A stretch of 64,000 nt of DNA from CAZGAH01 sp964523295 (GCA_964523295.1 CAZGAH010000008.1:26781-90780); one strand, 5' to 3'; numbered from the stretch's first letter, positions 37,917-47,968 are shown. A program made the numbers and translations. Notes: generated by a model not told the origin, from the sequence alone.

Positions 37917-40522
37917 GACGTCAACTCCGCAGATGGCAGGGGACCAGGCCCTTCGTTTTGCAGATTGCCTTTCCCGAGTCGCCCCCCTTCGAGCGTAAGC
38001 AGCTCGTCGGCGCAGGCAGCCAGTTCATGGTCCCGGGTGACGGTGACGACGATCCGGCCTTCCTTCCAGCGCGTCAGAAAGGCGGCGAGCTGGTCCCGTG
38101 CGACCGGATCGAGCGCTGACGACGGCTCGTCGAGCAACATGACCGGGGCGTTGGCTATAGCAGTGCGGCAGATGGCCATGAGCTGCGCCTGCCCGGGGTC
38201 GAGGTTCGCTCCTTTCCTGCCCGCAGGATACCCCAGGCCCAGGCGCGTGAACATGGCCTGGCAGCCCGATTCGTCGATCACGTCAAGTATCGTCGCGTCG
38301 ACCAGTCGTGCCTTGCGGCTGGAAAGGAGTGTCATGTCGCCGAAAATGAGGTTTTCGCGCCAGGTCAGGTACGGGTGTACGAGCGCGGGATCGAAGGGCT
38401 GCCAGCATCCTTTCAGCAGGCGTCGCAAGCGGCGCGCCTCCTTGGGAAAGGCGTCGCAGGAGCATGTCTCGTAAACAGCGGCCGCCTCACCGGGGGGCAG
38501 TTCCGCACCGGTCACCGTCAGGCCGGCGAGCGTCAGCAAGGTCTGCTCTTTAGGCGTGAGCGGCGCCTGCGTGGCGAGGTGCGCGCACGCGGCACGTAGC
38601 CTCCATAACCCGAATTCCACGGGAAACGGCGCCAACAGTGCGAAATCGTCGTATTCCGGAATGGCGAGCAGGCGGCTGTACTCCTGCAAAAACGCCGTGC
38701 CGACGGCGTGCAACCGACGCTGCACGTCCTGATCCGACATCCCGCGCAGCGCCCGGCCGGCATCACGCTGCAAGATCGCGAGCGTACGCTGTTGATCGCA
38801 TTTCCCACCCAGAAGCCGTTCGAGGATGCATTGCGTCTGCGACGTGGCGTTTTTCGTATACGGCACGATATCTATTCCGTGTCGCGCGTGCAGGGCAGTG
38901 CGGACGCGCTGCCGCAGTTCGACGATGACGCCAGGCGCCCCGGTCGCCGGCGCCTCGATGTCGGGTTTGATATCCAGGGCCTTGAGCCGGCAAATGGCGC
39001 CCAGGCCGACTGCCTCGATCAGCGCCAGACCGTCCGCGGACAGTTCGTCCGGACCGGCGAGAAAGCCGGGAGCCGTTTGGGCGAACACGATGTTGCGGAA
39101 GATGCTGGCGTTGATCGGAGTGCCCTGGCCTGGCATGAAGGCAATCAACGAGGCGACGACGTCGCCAGGAAGCGAAAACAGGCTGCGCCCGTCGTAGGTC
39201 ACCTGACCGCTTTCCGGCTCGAGACGCCCCAGGAGCAGCTTGAAAAGCGTATTCTTGTCCGCGTGCGTCCGGCTGAGCATGGCAGTCCAGGTTCCCGGCC
39301 GGAATACGGCGTGTACATGCGACAACCCGGCTCGCGTTCCCGCCCCCGCGTCTGTATGACCGAAACTCACGTCCCGCAGTTCGAGCACGCTCCCCCGCGC
39401 GAGGTCGACGGGCCCGGCCTCGGGCCTGATCGTCGATTCGTACTCCAGAAGGCGCTTGATACTCGTCCCGGCGATCTGGAATTTCAACCGGATAAGTACG
39501 AGCTGCCGGGCATTCTCAAAGAGCATGGGCAGCGTCATCACCACCACGGGCATGAGCGCGACCGCTTCCGTGAATCCTCCGCCATGGCGCATGTACAGCA
39601 ACACGAGCACCATGGTCATGAAGGTCAGGATGGAGCTCAGCGAATAGATGGAACTCAGGCGTGTATTCTGCTTGATGAAGCCCAGGAACGCGAGCGCGCG
39701 ACCTTCGTGCATTTTCAGCAGCGCCTGACGCACGGCGCCGTAGCGATTGCCGGTCTGTACCTCGACGGCGGCGGCCAGAAAGTCTTCTATCGCGGACTTG
39801 ACCTGGTCCTCGTAGTGGAGAAAGCGCTCGTCCAGAGACCGTATCCGACGCGAAACGCCGCGCGACCAGAACACCCCGCTGAGACACCCGGCCAGCGCCA
39901 CGAGTGCCAGACGCCAATCCTTGAGCAGAAAAAACAACAGATTGCTGGCCAGCAGCAGCCCACACCACCAGGCCTCGACCAGATCCGACCGGCGCTGGTT
40001 GACGCGCTGGAGATCGACGACGAGACGATTGATGGTCTCCGCCGAGGAATGGCGGTTGAAAAACTGATCATCCTTGTGCAGCAGATGGATCAGGATTTCC
40101 GTTTCCAGATCGGATTTCGCCCGGATATTCAGCCGACCGTCCGTACAGAGCTTGATGTAAGAAATCATGGAGAAAAGGACGCGCGCGACGACAAGCAGCG
40201 CGAGAAGCACGGCCGGCAGGCTCATCCCCAGACGCCCGGCCTGATCCTGCAGCCAGGCCGCGACCAGAACCCGGCCCTCGCTTGCCGCGTCGCCAGTCCT
40301 TGCCAGGGCAGGCGTTTCCGACGCCGTGGAAAACGACTTGACCAGCATCCCCAGCAGTTCGTTTTGCGTATACGCCGTCAGGGCCGCCGCCGCACACAGG
40401 GCGAGCAGGATGAAAAACAACGTGCGGTATTCAGGACAAAACAGGGCGAGAAAATACGCGAGGGTATTGCGTCCGCAGCTGGTCTGCGGCGAAGATGCTG
40501 CCTGAGGCCGAAGAATGGTCAT
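37913..40522 (-). CDS. ABC transporter (fused membrane and ATPase domains) with degenerate Walker A and a long insertion
   Basis: 869 residues. Residues about 25-330 hold an exporter-type six-helix transmembrane domain. The nucleotide-binding domain starts near VLELRDVSFGHTD. Where Walker A should be (about residue 414) it reads LSRTHADKNTLFKLLLG: Lys and Thr are kept, but the glycine pattern GxxGxGK is lost. The signature appears as LDPGQAQLMAICRTAI (about 771), then an intact Walker B VMLLDEPSSALDP and an H-loop VTVTRDHELA. The distance between Walker A and the signature is about 350 residues, over three times the usual. ATPase activity may be reduced or regulatory. ATG 40522 has a GGGGG-type ribosome site. 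It heads the operon with cNMP-binding, exported and nSTAND proteins. Confidence 0.85.
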   Translation of the reverse strand: MTILRPQAASSPQTSCGRNTLAYFLALFCPEYRTLFFILLALCAAAALTAYTQNELLGMLVKSFSTASETPALARTGDAASEGRVLVAAWLQDQAGRLGMSLPAVLLALLVVARVLFSMISYIKLCTDGRLNIRAKSDLETEILIHLLHKDDQFFNRHSSAETINRLVVDLQRVNQRRSDLVEAWWCGLLLASNLLFFLLKDWRLALVALAGCLSGVFWSRGVSRRIRSLDERFLHYEDQVKSAIEDFLAAAVEVQTGNRYGAVRQALLKMHEGRALAFLGFIKQNTRLSSIYSLSSILTFMTMVLVLLYMRHGGGFTEAVALMPVVVMTLPMLFENARQLVLIRLKFQIAGTSIKRLLEYESTIRPEAGPVDLARGSVLELRDVSFGHTDAGAGTRAGLSHVHAVFRPGTWTAMLSRTHADKNTLFKLLLGRLEPESGQVTYDGRSLFSLPGDVVASLIAFMPGQGTPINASIFRNIVFAQTAPGFLAGPDELSADGLALIEAVGLGAICRLKALDIKPDIEAPATGAPGVIVELRQRVRTALHARHGIDIVPYTKNATSQTQCILERLLGGKCDQQRTLAILQRDAGRALRGMSDQDVQRRLHAVGTAFLQEYSRLLAIPEYDDFALLAPFPVEFGLWRLRAACAHLATQAPLTPKEQTLLTLAGLTVTGAELPPGEAAAVYETCSCDAFPKEARRLRRLLKGCWQPFDPALVHPYLTWRENLIFGDMTLLSSRKARLVDATILDVIDESGCQAMFTRLGLGYPAGRKGANLDPGQAQLMAICRTAIANAPVMLLDEPSSALDPVARDQLAAFLTRWKEGRIVVTVTRDHELAACADELLTLEGGRLGKGNLQNEGPGPLPSAELTS

Positions 40523-40717
40523 GCACGCCCCCGTCCTGCGCGCCAGGTTCGCGCGTCGGCGCATGAGAGTCCGCGTGCCTATTTGAATACGCGAGAATGT
40601 CCAAAGTGACAACAGACTGATGCAACGCTGTCGAGACCGCGCAAAGAGCTGGGCTGCGGTACGGATTGTGCCAGTCCTTAATTTTTGGCCAAAAAGACGT
40701 AGCGACACGGACCGAGG

Positions 40718-42719
40718 TTACGACTCCCATTGTCTGTTGCGCGCGGTAAACAGCCCGACCTTGGCGGTGATGTCCGTATGGGGCCCGAAAACATAGGCCA
40801 CGTCACCGGCCTTGAGCCTGAGCGTGCCGTCTGGATTGGCGTAGACCTTGTCATCCCTGCCAACGGCCACGATCGTCAGGCCGTGGGTTTTACGCAGGGA
40901 GCTTTCTTCCAGCGTCACGCCATCAAGCACGGAGCCGGCTTCAATGGTCAGAGCGCTGACATCGAGTCCGGTGAAATGTTTTGACAGCGCGGCCAGCGGC
41001 TCGCTTTGCAGGTCCACCCGGCGCAGCATGTCGTAGCTTTCGGAGCGGATTTCCTCTGTGAAACGTTCGATATCGGCCCGGGGCACCATGTAACGGGTCA
41101 GGGCGCGGGTGAAAATTTCGATGGAAGTCTCGAACTCTTCCGGGATGACGACGTTCGCGCCAAGCCCGCGCAGCGCCTCCCCCTCGCTNNNNNNNNNNGA
41201 TATGCAGCGAGGGATTCAGGCGTCTGGCCGTGTCGGTAATACGCCGCGTGGCAACGGGATCGGATACGACCACCACCAGCACCCTGGCCCGCAGGATTCC
41301 GGCGTGCTCCAGAACCGCGGGCTGAATGGCGTCGCCGTAGGCGATGGGCTCGCCTTTGGCAGCATTGTTGCGAACGGTGTCCGGGTTCATTTCCAGAATC
41401 GTATAGGCGATGCCGGCCTGTCTGGCAGCCCTGGCCAGATGCATTCCGCCGACGCCGAAGCCGATAATGATGAGGTGGTCCTGCAGTCCGGATGTCCGGG
41501 ACTGTTCCTCCGCGGTCTCCGGTTTACGGGAACGTTGCGCCAGAGACGAAATCAGGGGCAGTCGGACGAATCGATCCGCGGCGACCGGAGAAAGCGCGAT
41601 CAGGAAAGGCGTCAGGGTCATGGTCAGGATGCTGGCCGAGAGAAAGAGCTGATAGCTTTGCTCGTTGAGCAGCCCCTGCGCCAGCCCGACCTTGGCGAGC
41701 ACGAAGGAAAATTCACCGACCTGACACAGGGCCAATCCGACCAGAAGGGCCGTACGGAGCGGAAAACCCAGCAGAAGGGCGGCAGCCGCCGCGACCAGCG
41801 TCTTGAGACAGAGCACGGCAAGGGTGCCGATGCTGACGAGCAGGACATTGTCCACGAGGTACCCGATATCCAGCAACATCCCTACGGAAATGAAGAAAAT
41901 ACTGGTAAAGACGTCGCGGAAGGGCATGATGCCTTCCAGCGCGCTCAGACTGTATTCAGATTCCGAAATGATCAGCCCGGCCATGAAGGCCCCGAGCGAA
42001 AGCGACAGCCCCAGGCTGGAGGTCAGCCAGGCGATGGCCAGGCAAAAGGCCAGGGTGGTCAAAAGAAACAGTTCCCGACTGCGCGTACGCACGATGCGCA
42101 CCAGCGCGGCCGGAACGATCTTTCTGGCCAGAACGAACACCAGAACGATGAGCCCGAAGCCCTGAAGCGTCATCAGGATGAGCGAAGAACTCAGGGTTGC
42201 CGAATTTCCGGAAAGAAACGGCACGAGCAGCATCATCGGCACGATGATGAGATCCTGAAAGATGAGAATCGAAAGCGATATCCGCCCGTGCGGACTGTTC
42301 ATCTCCGCCCTCTGTTGCAGAATGCGAAGCACGATGGCCGTGGAGGACAGGGCCGCGAGAAAGCCGATGAAAATGGCCTGGCTGGGCGTCTTGCCAAGAA
42401 AAACGGCCAAACCGTCAAACAGTATGATGGTCAGCAGCACCTGGGCGATGCCGCCGATGAACACGGGCTTCTTCAGCCGCACCAGATCGCCCAGCGAGAG
42501 TTCGAGTCCGATGGTGAAGAGTAACAGCACGACGCCTATCTCAGCCATGAGTTCGACCTCGTGCACGGCATTGACCAGCCCGAAGCCGTAGGGGCCGGTG
42601 AGAACGCCGGTGATCAGAAAGCCGACGATGGCCGGAATGCGTACCTTGTGGCAAAGGTAGATGACGACGATGGACAGGCCGAAAATGACGACGAACTCTT
42701 TGAGTAATGGAATTTCCAT
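40718..42719 (-). CDS. Kef-type monovalent cation/proton antiporter (CPA2) with RCK domains; 10-N gap
   Basis: About 660 residues when joined. The membrane domain (about 1-390) has roughly 12 helices and CPA2 landmarks (IVGFLITGVLTGPYGFGL, VVLLLFTIGLELSLGDL, FIGFLAALSSTAIVLRIL). It continues into a TrkA-N/RCK nucleotide-binding domain (HLIIIGFGVGGMHLARAARQ) and, after the N run at 41189-41198 in a different frame, a TrkA-C domain (MLRRVDLQSEPLAALSKHF, FGPHTDITAKVGL). The family exchanges K+ or Na+ for protons, gated by a ligand on the RCK domain. The start at 42719 is well supported (MEIPLLKEFVVIFGLS). It follows the DUF4124 gene closely. Confidence 0.9.
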
Positions 42720-42750
42720 GTCGGGATCCTGTTATATAATTTGCGAAAAC

Positions 42751-45108
42751 CTATTGCCTGGAACCGAGCGTAAAGGGAAAGCTCGTTTCCACGCTTTCAG
42801 TTGCGATCGGAATGCGGAGTTCCGCTGCCTCGGCGTCGAAAACGCCGGACACGGTCTGCACCTCTTCCGAGCCCCAGGACGACCATTCCGTACGGTCGAG
42901 TCGCTGGCCCGCGCCGGAATAGCCCATGGGATCCAAAACCAGCCGGGACGGACCGGCAATTCGCAGCTGAAACGCCTGGCCGTCCAGTTTTTCCAGCGTC
43001 AGCTGAAGCGGGCCCTGCGTTACGGTCCGGCCCAGATCGGCCTTGCGCAACACGACGGTGGTCACGTTCAGGGGCAGGGAAAGCGTGACCACGCCCTTGA
43101 TGACGGCCAACGAGGCGTCCGTGGCCCCGGGCTTGAGATAGACGTCGCGCAGCGCCTCCAGGCATGGGGAAGGCGAGGTCTGCGGAGAAAAGCGCAAGGT
43201 CGAAAAGCTGTCGCCAGTCTCGAAGCCGTTGTCCCGATCATATATTTCCCGACCCGTACTATCGAGCACGGAAGTGACCGTCAATGTGCCGCTGTCGCTC
43301 AGCTCGAGAAAGGGCAGGACGGGGATGCGGACCTTGATCCAGACGTGCGGCGACTGATCGTCTGGCCAGAACTGGCTGAGCTTGAGCCGGACCGGCCCGA
43401 CGGCCTGCTGCGGTCTGTCCGCTTCGAAGGCGGTATCGAATTCGGGGGCCGGAACGTCCAGCCTGGCCTGATATCCGGCCCTGTCGAGGGATGGCTCGTC
43501 CGTTGTCGGCGTCAGAGTCTGGGCCGCGGGTGCGGGCTGTCCCTTGTCAGGCGCAGCGGGCTTGGACGGCGACACGGCAACCCGCGGCAGGGTCGGCGTG
43601 GCCGGCGGCATGGTCTGCGACAGGGCCGGTCGCATTGCCCGCAGCATGGGCGCGACGACCATCCAGAGGGCCCCGGCGCCAAGCGCGGTCAGGGCGAGAT
43701 AGACGACCAGCGTAATCAGGAGAACACGTTTGAGCGAGTACGGCGCTTGGGTGATTTCCGGCTTGAACGCCAGAAAGGCAAGGAGCACGAACTGCAGCAA
43801 GGGAACGTAGATGACCAGACCCAGCCATTTGCTCAGCCCCATACGGCTGCAGATGGCCATCCAGATCATGGCAAACAGGACGATATCCACCAGTGCGATG
43901 ATGATGCAGGGAATGAGCAGCAAAGGTATTGCGCTCAGCATTGGCGCCAGGAGCAACGCCGTCCATACCCAGGATTTGCCCGCGGCGCAGACCATGGTGT
44001 GGACGTTGGCAATGGGGACCCAGGCCAGCCCGGCGTTGGGAACGCCGAGCTTGCGGGCAATGAGATAGAGGCAGAGGGATTGAAAAAAATAGAAGAAAAG
44101 CCCGATGGCGACCGGCAAGACGAGCATCGTACCTGAAAAAAGCCCCAACAACGCCAGCATCTGCCCCGGCGGAAATGGCGGCATCGAGCCCGGGTGCGGC
44201 AGATTCAGCGCGCCGCCGGGAAAAGGCAACCCGGCAAGAGGGCCGGCGACGGAGGGCGGCCGGACGGATTGACTGTCCTGAGCCTGAGGCGATGCAGCGG
44301 GCTTCTGCGAGGCGTCCGCCCCGGTGTTCTTTGCTTCGGCCGGCGGCTCCGTCTGCCCGGGAACAGGCGCACCGAATACGCCGGCCAGGACCGCAACCTT
44401 GGCCTTAAGCTCGTCGCTGGGATTATCCAGCCCAAGCACCAGGTCACGCAACCAGAACCGTCCGCCGGCGCGGCAGACGTTGGCGCCGACAATGGCTGTC
44501 GCGTTGTCGCGAGGCAGTCGCGCAGAGGCAAAATGCATCGCACACTCGGGCTGCACGGCGTTCCAGGCGGATTCCGGCGCCGAGTCAACGACGCCAATCT
44601 TCACGAACGGACCGGGTATGTCCACGGGCGCGATATCGAGGACCCGGCCGAAAAGGGCGTGAAACTGATCGAGTTTATCCCGTACGCGCACCTTGCTGGC
44701 CGTCACCTCGGAGAGGGGCGACGTAGACTCGAAATAATTGAAGGCCTTGGTCAACGCGTCACTGTCTACCCTGTCCAGACAGTCGTACACGTGGCGCAGG
44801 GTCTGCCCCGCGGTCACGCTCCAGGGGGGAGCCGGCGTAGACGTCGGTTCGGCGCCCTGCCCGGCAGGAGCGAGACCAATCTGACTCCGATACTCCTTTT
44901 CCGCCTCCCGTCGGCTCGCACGCGTCGGCTCGGGCGTCACCGGGGGCGGCTTGTTGCCAAAGTGTATCACCCCCTTTTCGTCCGTCCACTGATAGACGCG
45001 CGCCAAGGCCTCGGAACCTGCGGACACGATGCCCAATGCGCACAGCAACAGAAAAAGAACGATCGCGACAGCGCCAACCGGAAAAACACGAGACGCGCGA
45101 CGGGGCAT
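42751..45108 (-). CDS. Membrane protein with N-terminal DUF4124 domain
   Basis: 785 residues. An N-terminal hydrophobic segment is followed by a DUF4124 unit (VYQWTDEKGVIHFGNKPPP, about residues 37-55), a short periplasmic domain common in Gram-negative envelope proteins. The centre (about 325-510) has five to six membrane helices (GLFFYFFQSLCLYLIARKLG, AGLAWVPIANVHTMVCAAGK) resembling the DUF5684-like integral membrane unit. The C-terminal ~270 residues are beta-rich and presumably periplasmic. No enzyme motif is seen. A good CAGGAG site precedes ATG 45108. The Kef antiporter starts about 30 bases after its end, so they are probably co-expressed. Confidence 0.8.
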   Translation of the reverse strand: MPRRASRVFPVGAVAIVLFLLLCALGIVSAGSEALARVYQWTDEKGVIHFGNKPPPVTPEPTRASRREAEKEYRSQIGLAPAGQGAEPTSTPAPPWSVTAGQTLRHVYDCLDRVDSDALTKAFNYFESTSPLSEVTASKVRVRDKLDQFHALFGRVLDIAPVDIPGPFVKIGVVDSAPESAWNAVQPECAMHFASARLPRDNATAIVGANVCRAGGRFWLRDLVLGLDNPSDELKAKVAVLAGVFGAPVPGQTEPPAEAKNTGADASQKPAASPQAQDSQSVRPPSVAGPLAGLPFPGGALNLPHPGSMPPFPPGQMLALLGLFSGTMLVLPVAIGLFFYFFQSLCLYLIARKLGVPNAGLAWVPIANVHTMVCAAGKSWVWTALLLAPMLSAIPLLLIPCIIIALVDIVLFAMIWMAICSRMGLSKWLGLVIYVPLLQFVLLAFLAFKPEITQAPYSLKRVLLITLVVYLALTALGAGALWMVVAPMLRAMRPALSQTMPPATPTLPRVAVSPSKPAAPDKGQPAPAAQTLTPTTDEPSLDRAGYQARLDVPAPEFDTAFEADRPQQAVGPVRLKLSQFWPDDQSPHVWIKVRIPVLPFLELSDSGTLTVTSVLDSTGREIYDRDNGFETGDSFSTLRFSPQTSPSPCLEALRDVYLKPGATDASLAVIKGVVTLSLPLNVTTVVLRKADLGRTVTQGPLQLTLEKLDGQAFQLRIAGPSRLVLDPMGYSGAGQRLDRTEWSSWGSEEVQTVSGVFDAEAAELRIPIATESVETSFPFTLGSRQ

Positions 45109-45771
45109 GATCAACTCCTGTTCTCCATGGTTGTACGACGGGAAGGTGGAGTAGCACAGGGACAACATGCCATGCCGCGCAGGCGAGGGCAAGCGCCTTG
45201 AGCGACACGCCACCAGGCGGCATTCTCCCCCCACTTCGCAAGATATAGCGCCGTAGGCAAGGCGTATTTCAGCCTCGGCAGAACCGTGTTACGCAGAGCA
45301 AGTGATTGACAAGGAAAACCAATTCTGGAATTGGTATCATGTAACGTAAAGAGTACGTCAACGACTCGCTTTAACACCTGAATCAAAAAAACACTGAAGC
45401 CTATTTGCACCTGATCGTTCCAAAATGAAAACACACATCATCAATTGGACAGTTGCAATATTCTCTAGTTAATTTGTTTTAATTGCGACATTCCATAAAG
45501 ATTTTTAAAAATTCTCGGGGACGATTCGATATGTCGATTCAGCCCGTCAGCTTGGAACAATTTCCTGATACGGCTTTCCTCGAATTGACAAAAGAGACAT
45601 CTTTACAAAAATGACATACACAAACCGCCGATGTTTGTAAATCATTAAATACATCAGTAACACTTATCATTGACGAGTGATGGGACAAAAGCAGACAAGC
45701 ACAACCATACAAAAAATCAGCTACAGAAAGCACCGCAATAAGTATCACGCCATTGATCCAAGGAAAATAAT
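45109..45771. other. Divergent intergenic region, AT-rich right half, with a 16-base palindrome
   Basis: About 660 bases. No gene is supported: the open frames are short and unlike known families. From about 45,300 the GC content drops sharply and stays low through the next gene. Confidence 0.6.
45319..45334. promoter_or_regulatory. Perfect palindrome, candidate operator
   Basis: CCAATTC-TG-GAATTGG is a perfect 7-2-7 palindrome. TTGACA lies just upstream (45306-45311) and TATCAT just downstream (45335-45340), but the 23-base spacing between them is too long for a normal promoter, so the arrangement is only suggestive. Confidence 0.4.
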
Positions 45772-46755
45772 ATGACTGTAAATCAAAAAAATATTACAAA
45801 AAAAATAAGCGATATTTTACGCAAGGACGTCGCCAAACTCCGTGATAACATTTCTATTCAACAAGCATTAGACATTATCAGAAATGAAGGAATTGGTGAA
45901 AAAATTATCTATTTTTATGCAACTGATGCGGACAACCGCCTTGTAGGTGTAGTACCTACGAGACGTTTACTTACGGCAGCAACAAACAGTTTGATTTCAG
46001 AAGTAATGATTGCAAATGCAATATCAATTCCACAAGATGCGAACGTGTTTGATGCCTATGAATTTTTTGCAAAATACAAATTCCTTGCATTTCCTGTCGT
46101 TGACGATGACAATCACATAGTTGGCGTTGTAGATATAGCAATGTTTACCGATAATTCTTTTGATGCAACTGATCGGGAAAGCATGGACAGGTTGTTTGAA
46201 ATGATCGGTTTTCATATCATGCAGGCGAGGGAGGCTTCTCCATTTCGAGCTTTTCGGTTCCGCTTTCCATGGCTGCTTGCCACTATCGCCAGCGGTACGG
46301 TGTGCGCGCTATTAGCAGGCGTCTACGAGGTAACGTTGGCCAAGAGTCTGATTTTAGCCTTTTTTTTAACGCTTGTGCTGGGTTTGGGCGAGAGCGTCAG
46401 CATTCAATCAATGACCCTGACTATATACAATTTACGTTCACGACAACCAGATTTCAAGTGGTATGTACAATCCTTTTTCCGCGAAATCGGCGCAGCGATG
46501 TTGCTGGGTGTAACATGTGGACTTGTTGTAGGGTTGATTGCCTGGCTATGGCGAGGAGATGGAGTTCCGGCATTTACCATTGGTGTCAGCATTTTATTTA
46601 CGCTGTGCTCGGCGGTATTTTTTGGACTCAGTATTCCATCACTTTTGCATAAATTGAAGCTGGATATGAGAATTGCCGCCGGACCACTCACTCTGGCATT
46701 AACGGACATGTCTACGATTTTAATCTATTTCAGCAATGCAAAAGCGTATTTATAA
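45772..46755 (+). CDS. MgtE-like divalent cation transporter with CBS pair
   Basis: 327 residues. Two CBS domains come first (about 15-135; VVPTRRLLTAATNSLISEVM, FLAFPVVDDDNHIVGVVDI), which sense Mg2+ or nucleotides in this family. They are followed by a helix and an MgtE-type membrane domain of about five helices (ASGTVCALLAGVYEV, LGLGESVSIQSMTL, SILFTLCSAVFFGLSIPSLL). The N-terminal MgtE_N domain of full transporters is missing, so it is a short form. GC content and codon use are clearly lower than in the surrounding genes, which suggests recent acquisition. An AAGGA ribosome site precedes the ATG. Confidence 0.85.
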   Translation: MTVNQKNITKKISDILRKDVAKLRDNISIQQALDIIRNEGIGEKIIYFYATDADNRLVGVVPTRRLLTAATNSLISEVMIANAISIPQDANVFDAYEFFAKYKFLAFPVVDDDNHIVGVVDIAMFTDNSFDATDRESMDRLFEMIGFHIMQAREASPFRAFRFRFPWLLATIASGTVCALLAGVYEVTLAKSLILAFFLTLVLGLGESVSIQSMTLTIYNLRSRQPDFKWYVQSFFREIGAAMLLGVTCGLVVGLIAWLWRGDGVPAFTIGVSILFTLCSAVFFGLSIPSLLHKLKLDMRIAAGPLTLALTDMSTILIYFSNAKAYL

Positions 46756-47379
46756 ACATTGAAAATATCATTTGCTCTACAGATACTGTCGTATCAAAAG
46801 GACTTATTTGGCGTATGCATCGGTTCCCTGCGACGCCTGTCGTGATTTTTCAACCATGCAACTAGTATTGCTTTCCGAAACCAAAGCACTCATTGACAAC
46901 TACGCAACCACTTAAACGCTATAATTTAAATTAATCGAACGCACCTTGCAATAATGCTGTGAGCAAATGAATACATAAATTTTGCAAATCCTTCCGATAT
47001 CTCTTCTGCTCATAGAAGTACCTTGACCGGTTGGCGCCGACAACCCGCATTATCATGCGGTTGAGAACCCGGCTCAAAGCCGGCCATGCCTTATTCCATG
47101 CCTGGCTTAGCGTTCGAAGGCCCATGATACGCATCGAGTGGGATTGCATATTGTGTATCTTGGCCACGGCTGCGTACGGCAAACGGAAACAACAATCTGC
47201 AAACTCGAAGAAAAACAATGACGAAATGGTGCCGCTTTTTTTTGCGTGAGTGAAAATCTCTTGACGCACGGCCACCGTTCGGATAGAAACCTCGCTCCCG
47301 CCTTGCTCTCCCTGATTTGGCGGATGAGATACCGGGGCCGCACCCGGCCGGGAGGGCCATAGACCACAAGGAGGAATAC
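46756..47379. other. Intergenic region before rpsF with tandem hairpins
   Basis: No gene is supported. Two adjacent inverted repeats occur: CAACCCGCAT/ATGCGGTTG (47041-47063, one-base bulge) and CCGGCT/AGCCGG (47069-47083). A minus-strand frame crossing this stretch (46,931-47,275) has no recognisable family. Confidence 0.5.
47261..47289 (+). promoter_or_regulatory. Sigma-70 type promoter of rpsF operon
   Basis: TTGACG (47261-47266) and TAGAAA (47284-47289) with a 17-base spacer lie about 90 bases upstream of rpsF, leaving a leader of about 85 bases. Confidence 0.55.
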
Positions 47380-47679
47380 ATGCGTACTTATGAGACGTTG
47401 CTGTTGCTGAGTCCGGAACTCAATGACAGCGAACGCGCTACTGTCGTCGACCTGCTGCGGTCGACGATTGAGCGTGAGAACGGATCGGTCGTAACCGTGG
47501 ATGACTGGGGAATGCGGGATCTGGCATACCCTGTGAAAAAGGTCATGCGAGGCTGGTACCTGCGCATTGAGTACGGTCTGCAGCCCCTGGCTGTCCAGGA
47601 ACTGGAGCGTATCATCCGGCTCAATGAGAATATCTTCAAGTTCATCACCGTCAAGCTGGCCGATGCCGTTGCGGCATAG
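47380..47679 (+). CDS. rpsF: 30S ribosomal protein S6
   Basis: 99 residues. MRTYETLLLLSPEL and the central YPVKKVMRGWYLRIEYG are standard bS6 sequence. AAGGAGGA immediately upstream is a near-perfect ribosome site. It is the first gene of the rpsF-rpsR-rplI block; bS6 and bS18 form a heterodimer on the 30S platform, and their genes are only 15 bases apart. Confidence 0.98.
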   Translation: MRTYETLLLLSPELNDSERATVVDLLRSTIERENGSVVTVDDWGMRDLAYPVKKVMRGWYLRIEYGLQPLAVQELERIIRLNENIFKFITVKLADAVAA

Positions 47680-47694
47680 GAGGTCGTCCAAGCC

Positions 47695-47958
47695 ATGTCC
47701 CTGAGAAGAAAATTCACCCCGAAAAAGAAGTTCTGCCGTTTCTGTGCAAACCCCGATCTGCCCCTGAACTACAAACGTCCTGATATTCTTGCTGAATTCA
47801 TTACTGATCGCGGGAAAATCATTGCCAGGCGCATCACCGGCACCTGCGCTGCGCATCAGCGCCACCTTACGGACGAAATCAAGCGTGCCCGGCAGATGGC
47901 CTTGTTGTTCTATACGGCGGTGCACTCCTCGCAGGTGAAGAAAAAGAGTACGTTGTAG
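47695..47958 (+). CDS. rpsR: 30S ribosomal protein S18
   Basis: 87 residues. RRKFTPKKKFCRFCANPD followed by YKRPDILAEFITDRGKII and ITGTCAAHQRHLTDEIKRAR is typical bS18. The CxxC at the N terminus marks a zinc-binding type form. AGGAGGT is upstream. rplI follows after 10 bases. Confidence 0.98.
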   Translation: MSLRRKFTPKKKFCRFCANPDLPLNYKRPDILAEFITDRGKIIARRITGTCAAHQRHLTDEIKRARQMALLFYTAVHSSQVKKKSTL

Positions 47959-47968
47959 GAGAAGCGCC

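Noticed and set aside
38708..40609. Plus-strand open frame of 633 codons
   Set aside because: Antisense of the ABC transporter; Arg/His/Gln-rich with no domain.
41109..42524. Plus-strand open frame across the Kef gene
   Set aside because: Low-complexity antisense product; the minus strand encodes a clear CPA2 antiporter.
45539..45748. Minus-strand frame of 69 codons with a hydrophobic start
   Set aside because: AT-rich intergenic DNA gives hydrophobic random frames; no ribosome site or context.
46931..47275. Minus-strand frame of 114 codons before rpsF
   Set aside because: No ribosome site or family similarity, and it overlaps the rpsF promoter and hairpins.
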